DNA from: Ruminococcus sp.
Lineage (GTDB): Bacteria > Bacillota > Clostridia > Oscillospirales > Ruminococcaceae
Assembly: GCA_019417865.1 (NCBI GenBank)
Contig: DYCW01000088.1
Location: forward strand, 1-10,003
Reading direction: 5' to 3'
Length of the DNA: 10,003 nt
In this document: positions 1 through 6,979 of the stretch, one piece after another
Layout: every line of letters begins with the position of its first letter
Numbering within the stretch: the stretch's first letter is position 1
The notes under the pieces: model-generated
Told to the model about the DNA's origin: nothing
The model's database searches: none
Seen by the model: the letters and a program-made list of their open reading frames with translations, nothing else
Made by a program: the position numbers and the translations under genes

Positions 1-220
1 CTTCATCAATCTGCTCCAATTTGATAAATGGAATTTCTACACTCTGCCGGGAAGTTAAATGCACATGACCTTCCCCGAACTTCTCAGCAACTTCTGCAAT
101 TTTTGCAAGCTGTGCAGCACTCAAGTTACCGCCAACCACACGCAGTCGCAAAGAAAAATGGTTCTTCTGCTTCTGCCGCATAAATCCGCCCTTTTTTAGG
201 GTTGCATAATCCACTGCCAT
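1..220 (-). CDS. Sulfite reductase-type Fe-S protein (AsrC/NirA-like), N-terminal part
   Basis: Partial gene: the start codon (ATG, 218-220) and 73 codons are visible and the rest lies beyond the left edge. The peptide has the pattern KKGGFMRQ, then LRLRVVGGNL, then HVHLTSRQSVEIPFI. This is the ferredoxin-like half-domain at the N-terminus of sulfite/nitrite reductases, in the form seen in short clostridial siroheme and 4Fe-4S proteins. The expected role is reduction of sulfite to sulfide in the cytoplasm, feeding the two sulfhydrylases encoded upstream. Siroheme and cluster cysteines would lie in the missing C-terminal part. An AAGGAG ribosome binding site sits inside the last codons of the preceding sulfhydrylase gene, which ends 7 bases before this start, so translation is probably coupled. 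A nitrite reductase is the main alternative; the sulfur context argues for sulfite. Confidence 0.8.
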   Translation of the reverse strand, partial: MAVDYATLKKGGFMRQKQKNHFSLRLRVVGGNLSAAQLAKIAEVAEKFGEGHVHLTSRQSVEIPFIKLEQIDE

Positions 221-227
221 TGCCTGT

Positions 228-1460
228 TCACTCCTTGCTCTTATCAATTGCCTGTGCAAAGTCTGCAATCAGGTCATCAATATCTTCAATCCCAACACTC
301 ACCCGAATGGTATCATCATATACGCCAGCACTCAACTTCTGCTGTTCAGAACTATGTGTGTAAATGGTACTTGCCGGATGAATCACCAGCGTTCTGACAT
401 CGCCGATATTCGTTGCATTTACTGCAAACTGTAAATTGTTGATGAGCCGAAAGGCGTTTTCCTTACTGCCAGCCCTGACTGTCAAAATCGCACCGCCCTT
501 GCCCCTGAACTGACTTTGTACCAAATCATAATAAGGGCTGCTCTGCAATGCCGGATAGTTGACAACAACATCTTTTCGACTCTCCAAATATTCCGCCAGC
601 TGCTTGGCATTGCTGCAAATGCGTTCCATCCGCAAGCCCAGTGTTTCCAGACCTACGGTATTCATAAAAGCATTCATGGGTGCAAGACAACTGCCAAAGT
701 TTCGCCAAATACCGTTCCGCAGTTTTGCCAGATAGGCAAACTTGCCGTATTTTTTATATTCTGCAAAGCCACGATACCGTTCCGGATTCCACTGAAAATT
801 ACCACTATCAATGATGACACCGCTGATGGAATTTCCACCGCCGTTGATATACTTGGAAGAAGAGTGTACTACAATGTCTGCACCATAATCAAACGAATGC
901 AGCAAATATGGTGTCGCCGTTGTACTGTCGATGATCAGGGGCACTCCATGACTATGCACCAATGCAGAAACTTTTTTTAAGTCTACCACATCCAACTTCG
1001 GATTGCCGATCAATTCCGTAAAGACCACTTTTGTTTTCTCATTCAGCAGCGGTGCAACTGCCTCCACGGTAACACTTTCTACAAAACGAGTCGTAATGCC
1101 AAACGCCTTCAAGTCACCGAACAGGTCAATGGTACCGCCAAACAAACCTGAACCAGCAATCACCTCATCGCCCGCTTCCAAAATATTCAGCAGTGCCATT
1201 GCAACCGCTGCCATACCGGAGGAACAAGCTACCGCTCCGATGCCATTTTCCATGGAAGCGACACGCTTTTCAAATGCATCCACTGTCGGATTGCTGATTC
1301 TGGTATAAGCAAATCCGGCTGCTTTATTGTTAAATATTTTTTCCAGTTGCTCTGCAGACGACTGTGCAAAAGCACTTACCTGATAAATCGGTGTTATAGT
1401 TGCACCGTTTTGGGGATTGCTATCGAACTGTCGATGCAACAATGCGGTATTAAACTCCAT
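228..1460 (-). CDS. O-acetylhomoserine sulfhydrylase (PLP-dependent, Cys/Met metabolism family)
   Basis: A cytoplasmic enzyme of 410 residues, close to the usual 420-430 for O-acetylhomoserine aminocarboxypropyltransferases. It should make homocysteine from O-acetylhomoserine and sulfide. Visible motifs are YTRISNPT (about residues 52-59), SSGMAA (80-85), DST (178-180) and SSSKYINGGGNS (200-211), in which Lys203 should form the Schiff base with pyridoxal phosphate. The start chosen is the ATG at 1460, preceded by GGAG at a 9-base spacing. A longer reading from a TTG at 1475 would place that same GGAG inside the coding sequence. It lies 59 bases after the CymR-like regulator and 7 bases before the sulfite reductase gene. 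Cystathionine gamma-synthase and methionine gamma-lyase share the fold, but the sulfate operon context favours direct sulfhydrylation. Confidence 0.88.
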   Translation of the reverse strand: MEFNTALLHRQFDSNPQNGATITPIYQVSAFAQSSAEQLEKIFNNKAAGFAYTRISNPTVDAFEKRVASMENGIGAVACSSGMAAVAMALLNILEAGDEVIAGSGLFGGTIDLFGDLKAFGITTRFVESVTVEAVAPLLNEKTKVVFTELIGNPKLDVVDLKKVSALVHSHGVPLIIDSTTATPYLLHSFDYGADIVVHSSSKYINGGGNSISGVIIDSGNFQWNPERYRGFAEYKKYGKFAYLAKLRNGIWRNFGSCLAPMNAFMNTVGLETLGLRMERICSNAKQLAEYLESRKDVVVNYPALQSSPYYDLVQSQFRGKGGAILTVRAGSKENAFRLINNLQFAVNATNIGDVRTLVIHPASTIYTHSSEQQKLSAGVYDDTIRVSVGIEDIDDLIADFAQAIDKSKE

Positions 1461-1519
1461 CGTATCACGCTCCAAGTGATTTATTCTTCTATCCTTATAA
1501 CCAAATCTACATCAATCTA

Positions 1520-1981
1520 TTAAATATAATACATAGGACCTTCTATAGCAGTAAGAACCGACCGATACTGTTCTATCAGATCGAAAAGGGTAATGTTATC
1601 ACAAAATTTTCTGAGATAGGATGTCATTGGATTCCATAGATAATGATTTACAATTCCTTTTAATACTGCATCGTCTGCCTCTTCATAAAAGTCGACATCC
1701 GCCAGAACAGTCACATCTAAAGCATCAATGACAGTCCGCAAAGTAATCTGTTCTGCTGGTTTTGTAATAACATAGCCGCCTTTAAAACCTTTCAAACTTC
1801 TCACTAAATTTGCTTGTCGCAACACTATCAGAATTTGTTCCAAGTACTTAATAGAAAGATTTTGCCGTTTGGAAATGCTGCTGACCGTAACTGGCTTTCC
1901 CTCTTCTGCATACAGTGCGATATCCATCAATGCAAGAATACCACACTCAACCTTCGTGGAAACTTTGATAAGACAGCACAT
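1520..1981 (-). CDS. Rrf2-family transcriptional regulator, CymR-like
   Basis: A protein of 153 residues, slightly longer than the roughly 140 of Bacillus CymR. The N-terminal winged helix-turn-helix shows the Rrf2 pattern: KVSTKVECGILALMDIA (6-22), SISKRQNLSIKYLEQI (35-50) and LVRSLKGFKGGYVI (59-72). The spaced three-cysteine cluster of IscR is absent, so an iron-sulfur sensor is unlikely. The chain ends in GPMYYI; from memory B. subtilis CymR ends in a similar MFYI. That protein works in complex with CysK, whose gene lies directly upstream here (65-base gap). The likely role is repression of sulfur genes when cysteine is plentiful. The start is uncertain: the only in-frame ATG follows AAAGG with no spacing, and a stop codon lies 12 bases upstream in the same frame. 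Confidence 0.85.
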   Translation of the reverse strand: MCCLIKVSTKVECGILALMDIALYAEEGKPVTVSSISKRQNLSIKYLEQILIVLRQANLVRSLKGFKGGYVITKPAEQITLRTVIDALDVTVLADVDFYEEADDAVLKGIVNHYLWNPMTSYLRKFCDNITLFDLIEQYRSVLTAIEGPMYYI

Positions 1982-1990
1982 CCTTTCTAT

Positions 1991-2006
1991 CTAACATACT
2001 AACATA
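1991..2006 (-). repeat. Tandem 8-bp repeat upstream of the rrf2/cymR-like gene
   Basis: CTAACATA occurs twice with no spacer (plus-strand reading), ending about 10 bases before the regulator start. It lies in the 65-base gap after cysK. It could be an autoregulatory site or chance in AT-rich DNA; no clear promoter is attached to it. Confidence 0.35.
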
Positions 2007-2046
2007 TTAAAAATCCCTTTTGATACCGTTCCCGTTTCTATCCTGC

Positions 2047-2979
2047 TTATTCAGAAAACAATGTGGTGGAGTAATACCGATCACCGCTGTCTGGCAACAA
2101 AGCAACAATGGTCTTACCTTTGCTTTCTGGACGCTTTGCCAATTTCAATGCCGCATATAAAGCAGCACCAGAGGAAATGCCAACTAGAACACCTTCCTGT
2201 TTTGCGATCTCCTTGGCAGATGCAAATGCATCTTCATTCTTGACTTTGATGATTTCATCATAAACAGCTGTATTCAAGGTATTCGGAACAAATCCGGCAC
2301 CAATGCCTTGGATTTTATGCGGTCCCGGTTTCTCTCCAGACAACACCGCAGAAGTCTCCGGCTCTACTGCTATAACTTTCACATTTGGATTTTTGGATTT
2401 GAGATATTCCCCAACACCAGTAATCGTACCACCGGTTCCGACGCCAGCAACAAAGTAATCCACTTTGCCGTCCGTGTCGTTCCAGATTTCGGGTCCAGTC
2501 GTTTTACGGTGTGCTTCTGGATTGGCCGGATTTTCAAACTGTCCTGGAATAAAGCTCTTTGGAATTTCTTCGGAAAGCTCCTTTGCCTTAGCAATTGCTC
2601 CCTTCATGCCTTTGGCACCTTCGGTCAATACAATTTCTGCACCGTATGCTTTCAAAATATTTCTCCGCTCGACACTCATTGTTTCTGGCATGGTCAAAAT
2701 GACCCGATACCCCTTTGCTGCTGCAATGGCAGCCAGACCGATGCCTGTATTACCGGAAGTCGGTTCAATAATCACAGAATCTGGCTGCAGCAATCCCTTC
2801 TGTTCTGCATCTTCCAGCATGGATTTGGCAATCCGATCTTTTACACTGCCTGCCGGATTCAGATATTCCAGCTTTACCAACAGAGAAGCTTGCAAAGCAT
2901 GTGCCTGCTCCAGATTTATGGTTTCCACCAACGGTGTGTTACCAATCAATTCAATAGTGCCTTTATAAATATTTGCCAT
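2047..2979 (-). CDS. cysK: Cysteine synthase A (O-acetylserine sulfhydrylase)
   Basis: Makes cysteine from O-acetylserine and sulfide in the cytoplasm with pyridoxal phosphate. The 310 residues match the family length. All landmarks are present: LIGNTPLV (11-18), NPAGSVKDR (41-49) with the PLP lysine at 47, the substrate loop PTSGNTG, the phosphate-binding GTGGT, and the C-terminal PDSGDRY. The start is taken as the ATG at 2979, since GGAGGG ends 7 bases before it; an in-frame ATG at 2994 would overlap this ribosome binding site and add five unlikely residues. It follows cysA after a 63-base AT-rich gap and precedes the CymR-like regulator, suggesting it may also serve as the regulator's sensing partner. 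The paralogue CysM is the alternative, but the motif set and N-terminus fit CysK better. Confidence 0.95.
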   Translation of the reverse strand: MANIYKGTIELIGNTPLVETINLEQAHALQASLLVKLEYLNPAGSVKDRIAKSMLEDAEQKGLLQPDSVIIEPTSGNTGIGLAAIAAAKGYRVILTMPETMSVERRNILKAYGAEIVLTEGAKGMKGAIAKAKELSEEIPKSFIPGQFENPANPEAHRKTTGPEIWNDTDGKVDYFVAGVGTGGTITGVGEYLKSKNPNVKVIAVEPETSAVLSGEKPGPHKIQGIGAGFVPNTLNTAVYDEIIKVKNEDAFASAKEIAKQEGVLVGISSGAALYAALKLAKRPESKGKTIVALLPDSGDRYYSTTLFSE

Positions 2980-3042
2980 GGTGATGCCCTCCATATTATA
3001 TAATTATCATAATGATCTACTTGATATTCTGCCTTTTCAATT

Positions 3043-4101
3043 TTAAATGACAACAGAATTTTCTTGCAGCGACTGATTTTCCAGCAAATATGCTTTATCC
3101 CCTACCGTTACAAAAATTCGATACAGGAATACATCTACAGTTTCTCCAACAAAAATCCGGTTTTCCTCCAAATCTCTCTTTGCCAATAGAACTGTGTCAT
3201 TCACCCTTACCCGTAGTTCCATCTTATCGCCACGGAAAGAAACATGTTCCACAACACCCTCTGAAGCAGAACTTCTATACTTTTGTACTTCATTTTTCTT
3301 GGTGATTTTGACAAATTCCGGTCGAACGATTGCTCTCTCTGCTCCTGCAATTTGTTCAAACGTATGAAATGCCTGATAATCCTTTACAATAGAAGTTTGC
3401 CCAAAAAAAGAAGCCGTAAACGCTGTCTGCGGGTTTTGATAGACATCCAGCGGCGTACCCATCTGCTCTACTCTGCCCTTATTCGTAATGATGATTTCAT
3501 CTGCTACCTCAATGGCTTCATCCTGGTCATGTGTGACAAAAATACTGGTGACTCCAAGCTGTTCAATCATATCTTTCAACCAGCTTCGCAGCTCTTGACG
3601 CACTTTTGCATCAATCGCCGCAAATGGTTCATCCAGTAACAGCAGCTGTGGGTTGGGGGCAAGTGCTCGAGCAAATGCTACTCTCTGCCGCTGTCCGCCG
3701 GAAAGCTGACTGGGATACCGCTTATCCAGTCCTTTCAACCCAATCAACTCTATCAACTCTTTAACACGTTTGTCAATTGTCTTCTTATCTGCTTTTTGTA
3801 CCTTCAATCCAAATGCAATATTTTCATAAACCGTCATATAACGAAACAGTGCATAATTCTGAAAGACAAATCCAATGCCACGCTTGCTCGCCGGAACATC
3901 ATTCACAACCTTCCCGTCAATGACAATTTCTCCGCTGTCCGGCTGTTCCAAACCTGCAATCATTCGCAGAATCGTTGTTTTTCCGCTGCCACTCGGTCCA
4001 AGCAAACCAATCAATTTTCCTTTTTCAATGCCGAAACTCACATGATCAGATGCTTTATAATTGTTAAAATGCTTGTTAATGTCCTTTAGTTCTACGTACA
4101 T
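3043..4101 (-). CDS. cysA: Sulfate/thiosulfate ABC transporter ATP-binding protein
   Basis: The ATPase of the CysTWA importer, acting on the inner face of the membrane. It has 352 residues, normal for CysA. In order it shows Walker A GPSGSGKTT, a Q-loop in VFQNYALF, the signature LSGGQRQRVAFARAL, Walker B LLLLDEPFAAID and the switch histidine in VTHDQDEA. A C-terminal regulatory extension follows, beginning near FFGQTSIV. The start is the ATG at 4101, giving the typical MYVELKDI opening; a TTG at 4131 gives a longer frame but would translate through the GGGAAGAAGGAA ribosome binding site. Only one base separates it from the original end of cysW. Because cysW now stops 140 bases early, translational coupling to cysA may be weakened. 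Confidence 0.95.
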   Translation of the reverse strand: MYVELKDINKHFNNYKASDHVSFGIEKGKLIGLLGPSGSGKTTILRMIAGLEQPDSGEIVIDGKVVNDVPASKRGIGFVFQNYALFRYMTVYENIAFGLKVQKADKKTIDKRVKELIELIGLKGLDKRYPSQLSGGQRQRVAFARALAPNPQLLLLDEPFAAIDAKVRQELRSWLKDMIEQLGVTSIFVTHDQDEAIEVADEIIITNKGRVEQMGTPLDVYQNPQTAFTASFFGQTSIVKDYQAFHTFEQIAGAERAIVRPEFVKITKKNEVQKYRSSASEGVVEHVSFRGDKMELRVRVNDTVLLAKRDLEENRIFVGETVDVFLYRIFVTVGDKAYLLENQSLQENSVVI

Positions 4102-4102
4102 G

Positions 4103-4240
4103 TTACTGTTCCTTCTTCCCTCTGTATTCAATCACGCTTCGGATCACCAAAATAATAACTGCCATGATCACCAAAATAGAGGAGACTGCAAACGCTGGTA
4201 CATACTGAAATTCATTAAACAGAATTTCCACATGCAGCGG
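4103..4240 (-). pseudogene. cysW: Untranslated 3' remnant of cysW (last transmembrane helix)
   Basis: After the TAG at 4241-4243 the same frame stays open for 45 codons to a TAA at 4103-4105, one base before the cysA start. The encoded segment begins PLHVEILFNEFQ, continues with a hydrophobic helix (FAVSSILVIMAVIILVI) and ends RGKKEQ. This is what normally follows the TNT motif in CysW proteins, where Leu is usual at the TAG position (for example TLPLQIE in E. coli). The remnant shows no frameshift or further stop, so the lesion looks recent, is read through, or is a sequencing error. Confidence 0.88.
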
Positions 4241-4924
4241 CTAGGTATTGGTCTTTCCTCTCAAGTGTCCGGATAAGACGGAAACAGCACCAAACTCTCC
4301 CATGGCTCTTGCTGCACAGAGCACAATCCCATAAAGAAATGCCCATTTGATATGCGGAAATGTAATCCGTCGAAAAATGGTCAGACCATTTGCTCCCATC
4401 AAAGCGGCTGCTTCCTCTTCGTCTGTCCCCTGTGCTTCCAAAACAGGAATCAACTCTCTGGAGATAAACGGAAAGGTTACAAAAATCGTCGCAAGTACAA
4501 TTCCAGGTACTGCAAAGACCACTTGAATCCCCAGTTCCTGCAAATACGGATACAAGAAACTCTGTCTGCCAAATGTGAGAACGAAAATCAAACCGGCAAT
4601 GACCGGTGAAATGGTAACCGGCACATCAATCAAAGTTGTCAGCACTTTTTTGCCTTTAAAATGAAACTTTGTCACTGCCCAAGCTGCAAATGCACCAAAA
4701 ATCGTATTGATCAGTACAGCACAAATCGTGGATTCCAATGTCAATATGACAGCCTTAATGGTGTATTCATCTGCCACGGCTTTGAGATAAGTTTCCCAAC
4801 CGCTTCGCAGTGCCTCAGAAAGCACAGTAATCAGCGGCAGCAACAGCATCACTACAAGAAATAGTACACTTATGCCAATCAAGAGGTATTTTACAACTTT
4901 AGACCCTATGGTTTCCTCATGCAT
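4241..4924 (-). CDS. cysW: Sulfate ABC transporter permease CysW, truncated by an in-frame amber codon
   Basis: Second permease subunit of the sulfate importer, a membrane protein pairing with CysT. The reading frame gives 227 residues where 273 positions would be expected. It has an N-terminal helix (VVKYLLIGISVLFLVVMLLL), further helices, the EAA coupling loop EEEAAALMGANGLTIFRR that contacts CysA, and the GEFGAVSVLSGHLRGKTNT stretch typical of CysW. It then meets TAG where the family usually has Leu. TTG to TAG needs one base change. The final helix and tail are lost unless the codon is read through. The start has a perfect AAAGGAGG within the last codons of cysT, which ends 2 bases earlier. 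TAG also serves as a genuine stop elsewhere here (lipoprotein and GT51 genes), so reassignment of TAG is unlikely. Confidence 0.88.
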   Translation of the reverse strand: MHEETIGSKVVKYLLIGISVLFLVVMLLLPLITVLSEALRSGWETYLKAVADEYTIKAVILTLESTICAVLINTIFGAFAAWAVTKFHFKGKKVLTTLIDVPVTISPVIAGLIFVLTFGRQSFLYPYLQELGIQVVFAVPGIVLATIFVTFPFISRELIPVLEAQGTDEEEAAALMGANGLTIFRRITFPHIKWAFLYGIVLCAARAMGEFGAVSVLSGHLRGKTNT

Positions 4925-4926
4925 GA

Positions 4927-5760
4927 TCAGGAACCTCCTTTAAGCTTTTTTGCACTTCTCGCTTGTATGAGATTGCTGAGAAACAATATCAAAAAAGCGA
5001 TGATCAACATCACCAATGCAATCGCAGTTGCACTAGCGTAGTCGTATTCCTGTAGCTCTGACATAATAATCAGAGGGGTAATTTCTGTTTCATACGGTTG
5101 ATTTCCGGCAATAAAAACAACACTGCCATATTCTCCAAGACAACGTCCGAACGCCAAACCAAAACCAGTGAAAACCGCTGGGCGAATTTCCGGGAAAATC
5201 ACCTTCCAAAAAATTTTAACACGACTTGCCCCTAGCACGCCGGCAGCTTCTTCATAGGACGGATCCAATTTTTCCAAAACAGGCTGTACGGTACGAACAA
5301 CAAACGGAATGCCGATAAAGACCAATGCCACAGTAATTCCCACTCTGGTATAGGCAATTTGAATGCCAAACTTTGCAAAGAACTTACCAATCAAACCAGT
5401 ATTCGCAGTTAAAGCAGTAAGTGCAATACCGGCAACCGCTGTTGGAAGGGCAAAAGGCAATTCAATCATACCGTCCAAAATTCGTTTTAGCGGAAATCGG
5501 TACCGTACCAACACCCAAGCCAGGATGACGCCCATCACAGCATTGATAACAGATGCAATCAATGCTGTCAAAAGGCTGACTCGAAAGCTTGCCAGTACAC
5601 GTGGACGTGTAATCGTTTCTACAATTTCTGAAAAACGCATCTGTGCCGTGAAAACCACAAGGGAGGCCAAGGGAATTAAGACGACGATACTCAAAATCGT
5701 CAGTGTTACACCCATGGAAATTCCAAACCCCGGAATTACTCTTTTGCTCTTCTGTTTCAT
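4927..5760 (-). CDS. cysT: Sulfate ABC transporter permease CysT
   Basis: First membrane subunit of the sulfate importer, also called CysU, with 277 residues as usual. Several hydrophobic segments are visible, starting with GISMGVTLTILSIVVLIPLASLVVF and ending with TAIALVMLIIAFLILFLSNLI. The coupling loop reads YEEAAGVLGASRVKIFWKVIFPEI, the EAA motif docking to CysA. The family stretch FGRCLGEYGSVVFIAGNQPYETEI is intact, in contrast to the damaged partner CysW. The ATG is preceded by GGGAG at a 7-base spacing and lies 16 bases after the binding-protein gene. Its last codons contain the cysW ribosome binding site, so the two permeases are translationally coupled. Molybdate or other oxyanion permeases are related, but the adjacent sulfate-binding protein and CysA settle the call. 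Confidence 0.95.
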   Translation of the reverse strand: MKQKSKRVIPGFGISMGVTLTILSIVVLIPLASLVVFTAQMRFSEIVETITRPRVLASFRVSLLTALIASVINAVMGVILAWVLVRYRFPLKRILDGMIELPFALPTAVAGIALTALTANTGLIGKFFAKFGIQIAYTRVGITVALVFIGIPFVVRTVQPVLEKLDPSYEEAAGVLGASRVKIFWKVIFPEIRPAVFTGFGLAFGRCLGEYGSVVFIAGNQPYETEITPLIIMSELQEYDYASATAIALVMLIIAFLILFLSNLIQARSAKKLKGGS

Positions 5761-5776
5761 AATGACTCCCTACTTT

Positions 5777-6805
5777 TTATTTCTCATAAATCTGATCAAA
5801 AATGCCGCCATCTGCAAAATGTTTCTTTTGTGCTTCATCCCATCCGCCAAAATCCTGAATGGTAACCAAGTTGATGTCCAAATCAAACACATCCGCATAT
5901 TCTTCCAAAATAGTTTCATTTGACGAGCGATAATAATTGTCCCCTGCAATTCGCTGTGCTTCATCCGAATAGAGATATTGCAAATATTCTGTTGCAACCT
6001 CTCTGGTGCCTCTCTTATCTACAACAGCATCTACCACTGCTACAGACGGCTGTGCCAAAATACTAATGCTTGGTGTGACAATTTCATAATCATCCGGATA
6101 ATCCTTCATGGAGAGATAAGCCTCATTCTCCCATGCCAGCAGCACATCACCCTGCCCGTTCTCCACAAAGGTGGTGGTGGCACCTCTCGCACCAGAGTCC
6201 AATACCAGAACGTTCTGGTAAAGCTTTTTTATAAAGTCTTCAATTTTTGCTTCATCGTCTCCATATGCTTGCTGTGCATATGCCCAGGCAGCCAGGTAAT
6301 TCCATCTTGCACCGCCGGAAGTCTTTGGATTCGGCGTAATGACACCAACACCGTCCTGCACTATATCATCCCAATCCTGAATATTCTTTGGATTGCCTTT
6401 CCGCACCAAAAATACAATCGTAGAGGTATAGGGTGCACTGTCATCATCGAATTCGGAAATCCATCCATCTTCAATCAATCCAGCGTCCTGAACGGCATCC
6501 ACATCATATTCCAGTGCCAATGTTACCACATCTGCCTCCAAGCCATTGGCAACCTCCAATGCCTGTTTGCCAGAGCCGCCATGTGACTGTGTAATTGTCA
6601 CATCCTGCCCCGTTTTCTCTTTCCAATGTGCTGCAAAAATGTCATTGTATGCAGCATATAACTCTCTGGTCGGGTCATAAGATACATTTGTAATCTGTAT
6701 GGTTCCATCCTCATTTGCAGAATTGCCGCACCCAGTTGCCACCGATGCTGTCAAAACAGCTGCCAATACAATGCCGATTCCCTTTTTTACATTCCAATGT
6801 TTCAT
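5777..6805 (-). CDS. Sulfate-binding lipoprotein of the CysTWA ABC transporter
   Basis: Extracellular sulfate (or thiosulfate) receptor that delivers substrate to the CysT/CysW channel. The precursor of 342 residues has a lipoprotein signal peptide: basic MKHWNVKKG, a hydrophobic core, and the lipobox ATGC with Cys26 as the lipidated residue, fitting a Gram-positive cell. The mature part has the family motifs NVSYDPTRELY, SHGGSGKQA, NPKTSGGARWNYLAAW, SGARGATTTF and GDVLLAWENEA, which in Sbp/CysP proteins form the oxyanion pocket. It is the first gene of the sulfate operon after a leader of about 160 bases. GAAGG lies 8 bases before the ATG. Sbp and CysP cannot be told apart with certainty here, so no symbol is given. 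Confidence 0.93.
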   Translation of the reverse strand: MKHWNVKKGIGIVLAAVLTASVATGCGNSANEDGTIQITNVSYDPTRELYAAYNDIFAAHWKEKTGQDVTITQSHGGSGKQALEVANGLEADVVTLALEYDVDAVQDAGLIEDGWISEFDDDSAPYTSTIVFLVRKGNPKNIQDWDDIVQDGVGVITPNPKTSGGARWNYLAAWAYAQQAYGDDEAKIEDFIKKLYQNVLVLDSGARGATTTFVENGQGDVLLAWENEAYLSMKDYPDDYEIVTPSISILAQPSVAVVDAVVDKRGTREVATEYLQYLYSDEAQRIAGDNYYRSSNETILEEYADVFDLDINLVTIQDFGGWDEAQKKHFADGGIFDQIYEK

Positions 6806-6832
6806 ATAAATACCTTCTTTCTGATAGTTGTA

Positions 6833-6868
6833 TTATTTCATCTTATGCTCCATTATAGGGGATAACAT
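6833..6868 (-). CDS. Possible second leader mini-ORF (11 residues), overlapping the first
   Basis: An ATG at 6868 opens the frame MLSPIMEHKMK, ending in TAA 27 bases before the sulfate-binding protein gene. A GGAGG at 6878-6882 lies 9 bases before the ATG, ideal spacing, but the same bases encode Gly-Gly of the first leader peptide, so it may be coincidental. Its frame is shifted from the first mini-ORF and overlaps that ORF's end, which would allow coupled or competing translation. It has no Cys or Met run that would explain sulfur sensing beyond three Met codons. Confidence 0.3.
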   Translation of the reverse strand: MLSPIMEHKMK

Positions 6869-6909
6869 CGTATCATTCCTCCGGCTACGCCAAACCATAA
6901 ACCACGCAT
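6853..6909 (-). CDS. Candidate leader peptide of the sulfate operon (18 residues)
   Basis: The transcript leader holds the ORF MRGLWFGVAGGMIRCYPL. A strong GAGGAGG ribosome binding site ends 9 bases before its ATG, better than that of the sulfate-binding protein gene itself. It lies about 55 bases after the predicted transcription start and ends 47 bases before the first structural gene. It has a single Cys codon (TGT) near the end, followed by Tyr and Pro, so a cysteine-responsive stalling role is imaginable. No terminator-like hairpin that alternates with another structure was found after it. The peptide is not one I recognise. Chance occurrence is possible, but the ribosome binding site and location argue for translation. 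Confidence 0.5.
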   Translation of the reverse strand: MRGLWFGVAGGMIRCYPL

Positions 6910-6959
6910 TTCTGCAAACCTCCTCACACCTCTTTAATTCATACTATTCCGATGTGTTT

Positions 6960-6979
6960 TGTATATTAGCTATTATACA
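6960..6979 (-). promoter_or_regulatory. Candidate operator: 20-bp near-perfect palindrome over the -10 box
   Basis: TGTATAATAGCTAATATACA matches its own reverse complement at 18 of 20 positions and covers the -10 hexamer and the predicted start of transcription. A dimeric repressor bound here would block RNA polymerase. The CymR-like Rrf2 regulator encoded in the same operon is the obvious candidate ligand, but this is inference; part of the symmetry comes from the AT-rich -10 element itself. Confidence 0.5.

Noticed and set aside
516..980. Plus-strand ORFs opposite the sulfhydrylase gene and, likewise, opposite cysK, cysA, cysT and the binding-protein gene
   Set aside because: They lie antisense to genes with complete family motifs, have no family-like composition and lack convincing ribosome binding sites.
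1520..1981. Iron-sulfur-sensing IscR as identity of the Rrf2 regulator
   Set aside because: The three spaced cysteines of IscR are absent from the region after the winged helix, and the context is cysteine synthesis rather than iron-sulfur assembly.
3006..3016. Palindrome ATCAT-A-ATGAT in the cysA-cysK gap as an operator or internal promoter
   Set aside because: Only 5 bp per arm in very AT-rich DNA, and no acceptable -35/-10 pair surrounds it.
4241..4243. Reassigned amber codon (alternative genetic code or pyrrolysine) in cysW
   Set aside because: TAG is a genuine terminator of the lipoprotein and glycosyltransferase genes in this window, and a sulfate permease is not a known pyrrolysine protein; a point mutation is simpler.
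6806..6965. SAM riboswitch or cysteine T-box in the sulfate operon leader
   Set aside because: No S-box core, no T-box GGGTGGNACCGCG-type sequence and no terminator/antiterminator pair could be found; the leader is also short for a T-box.
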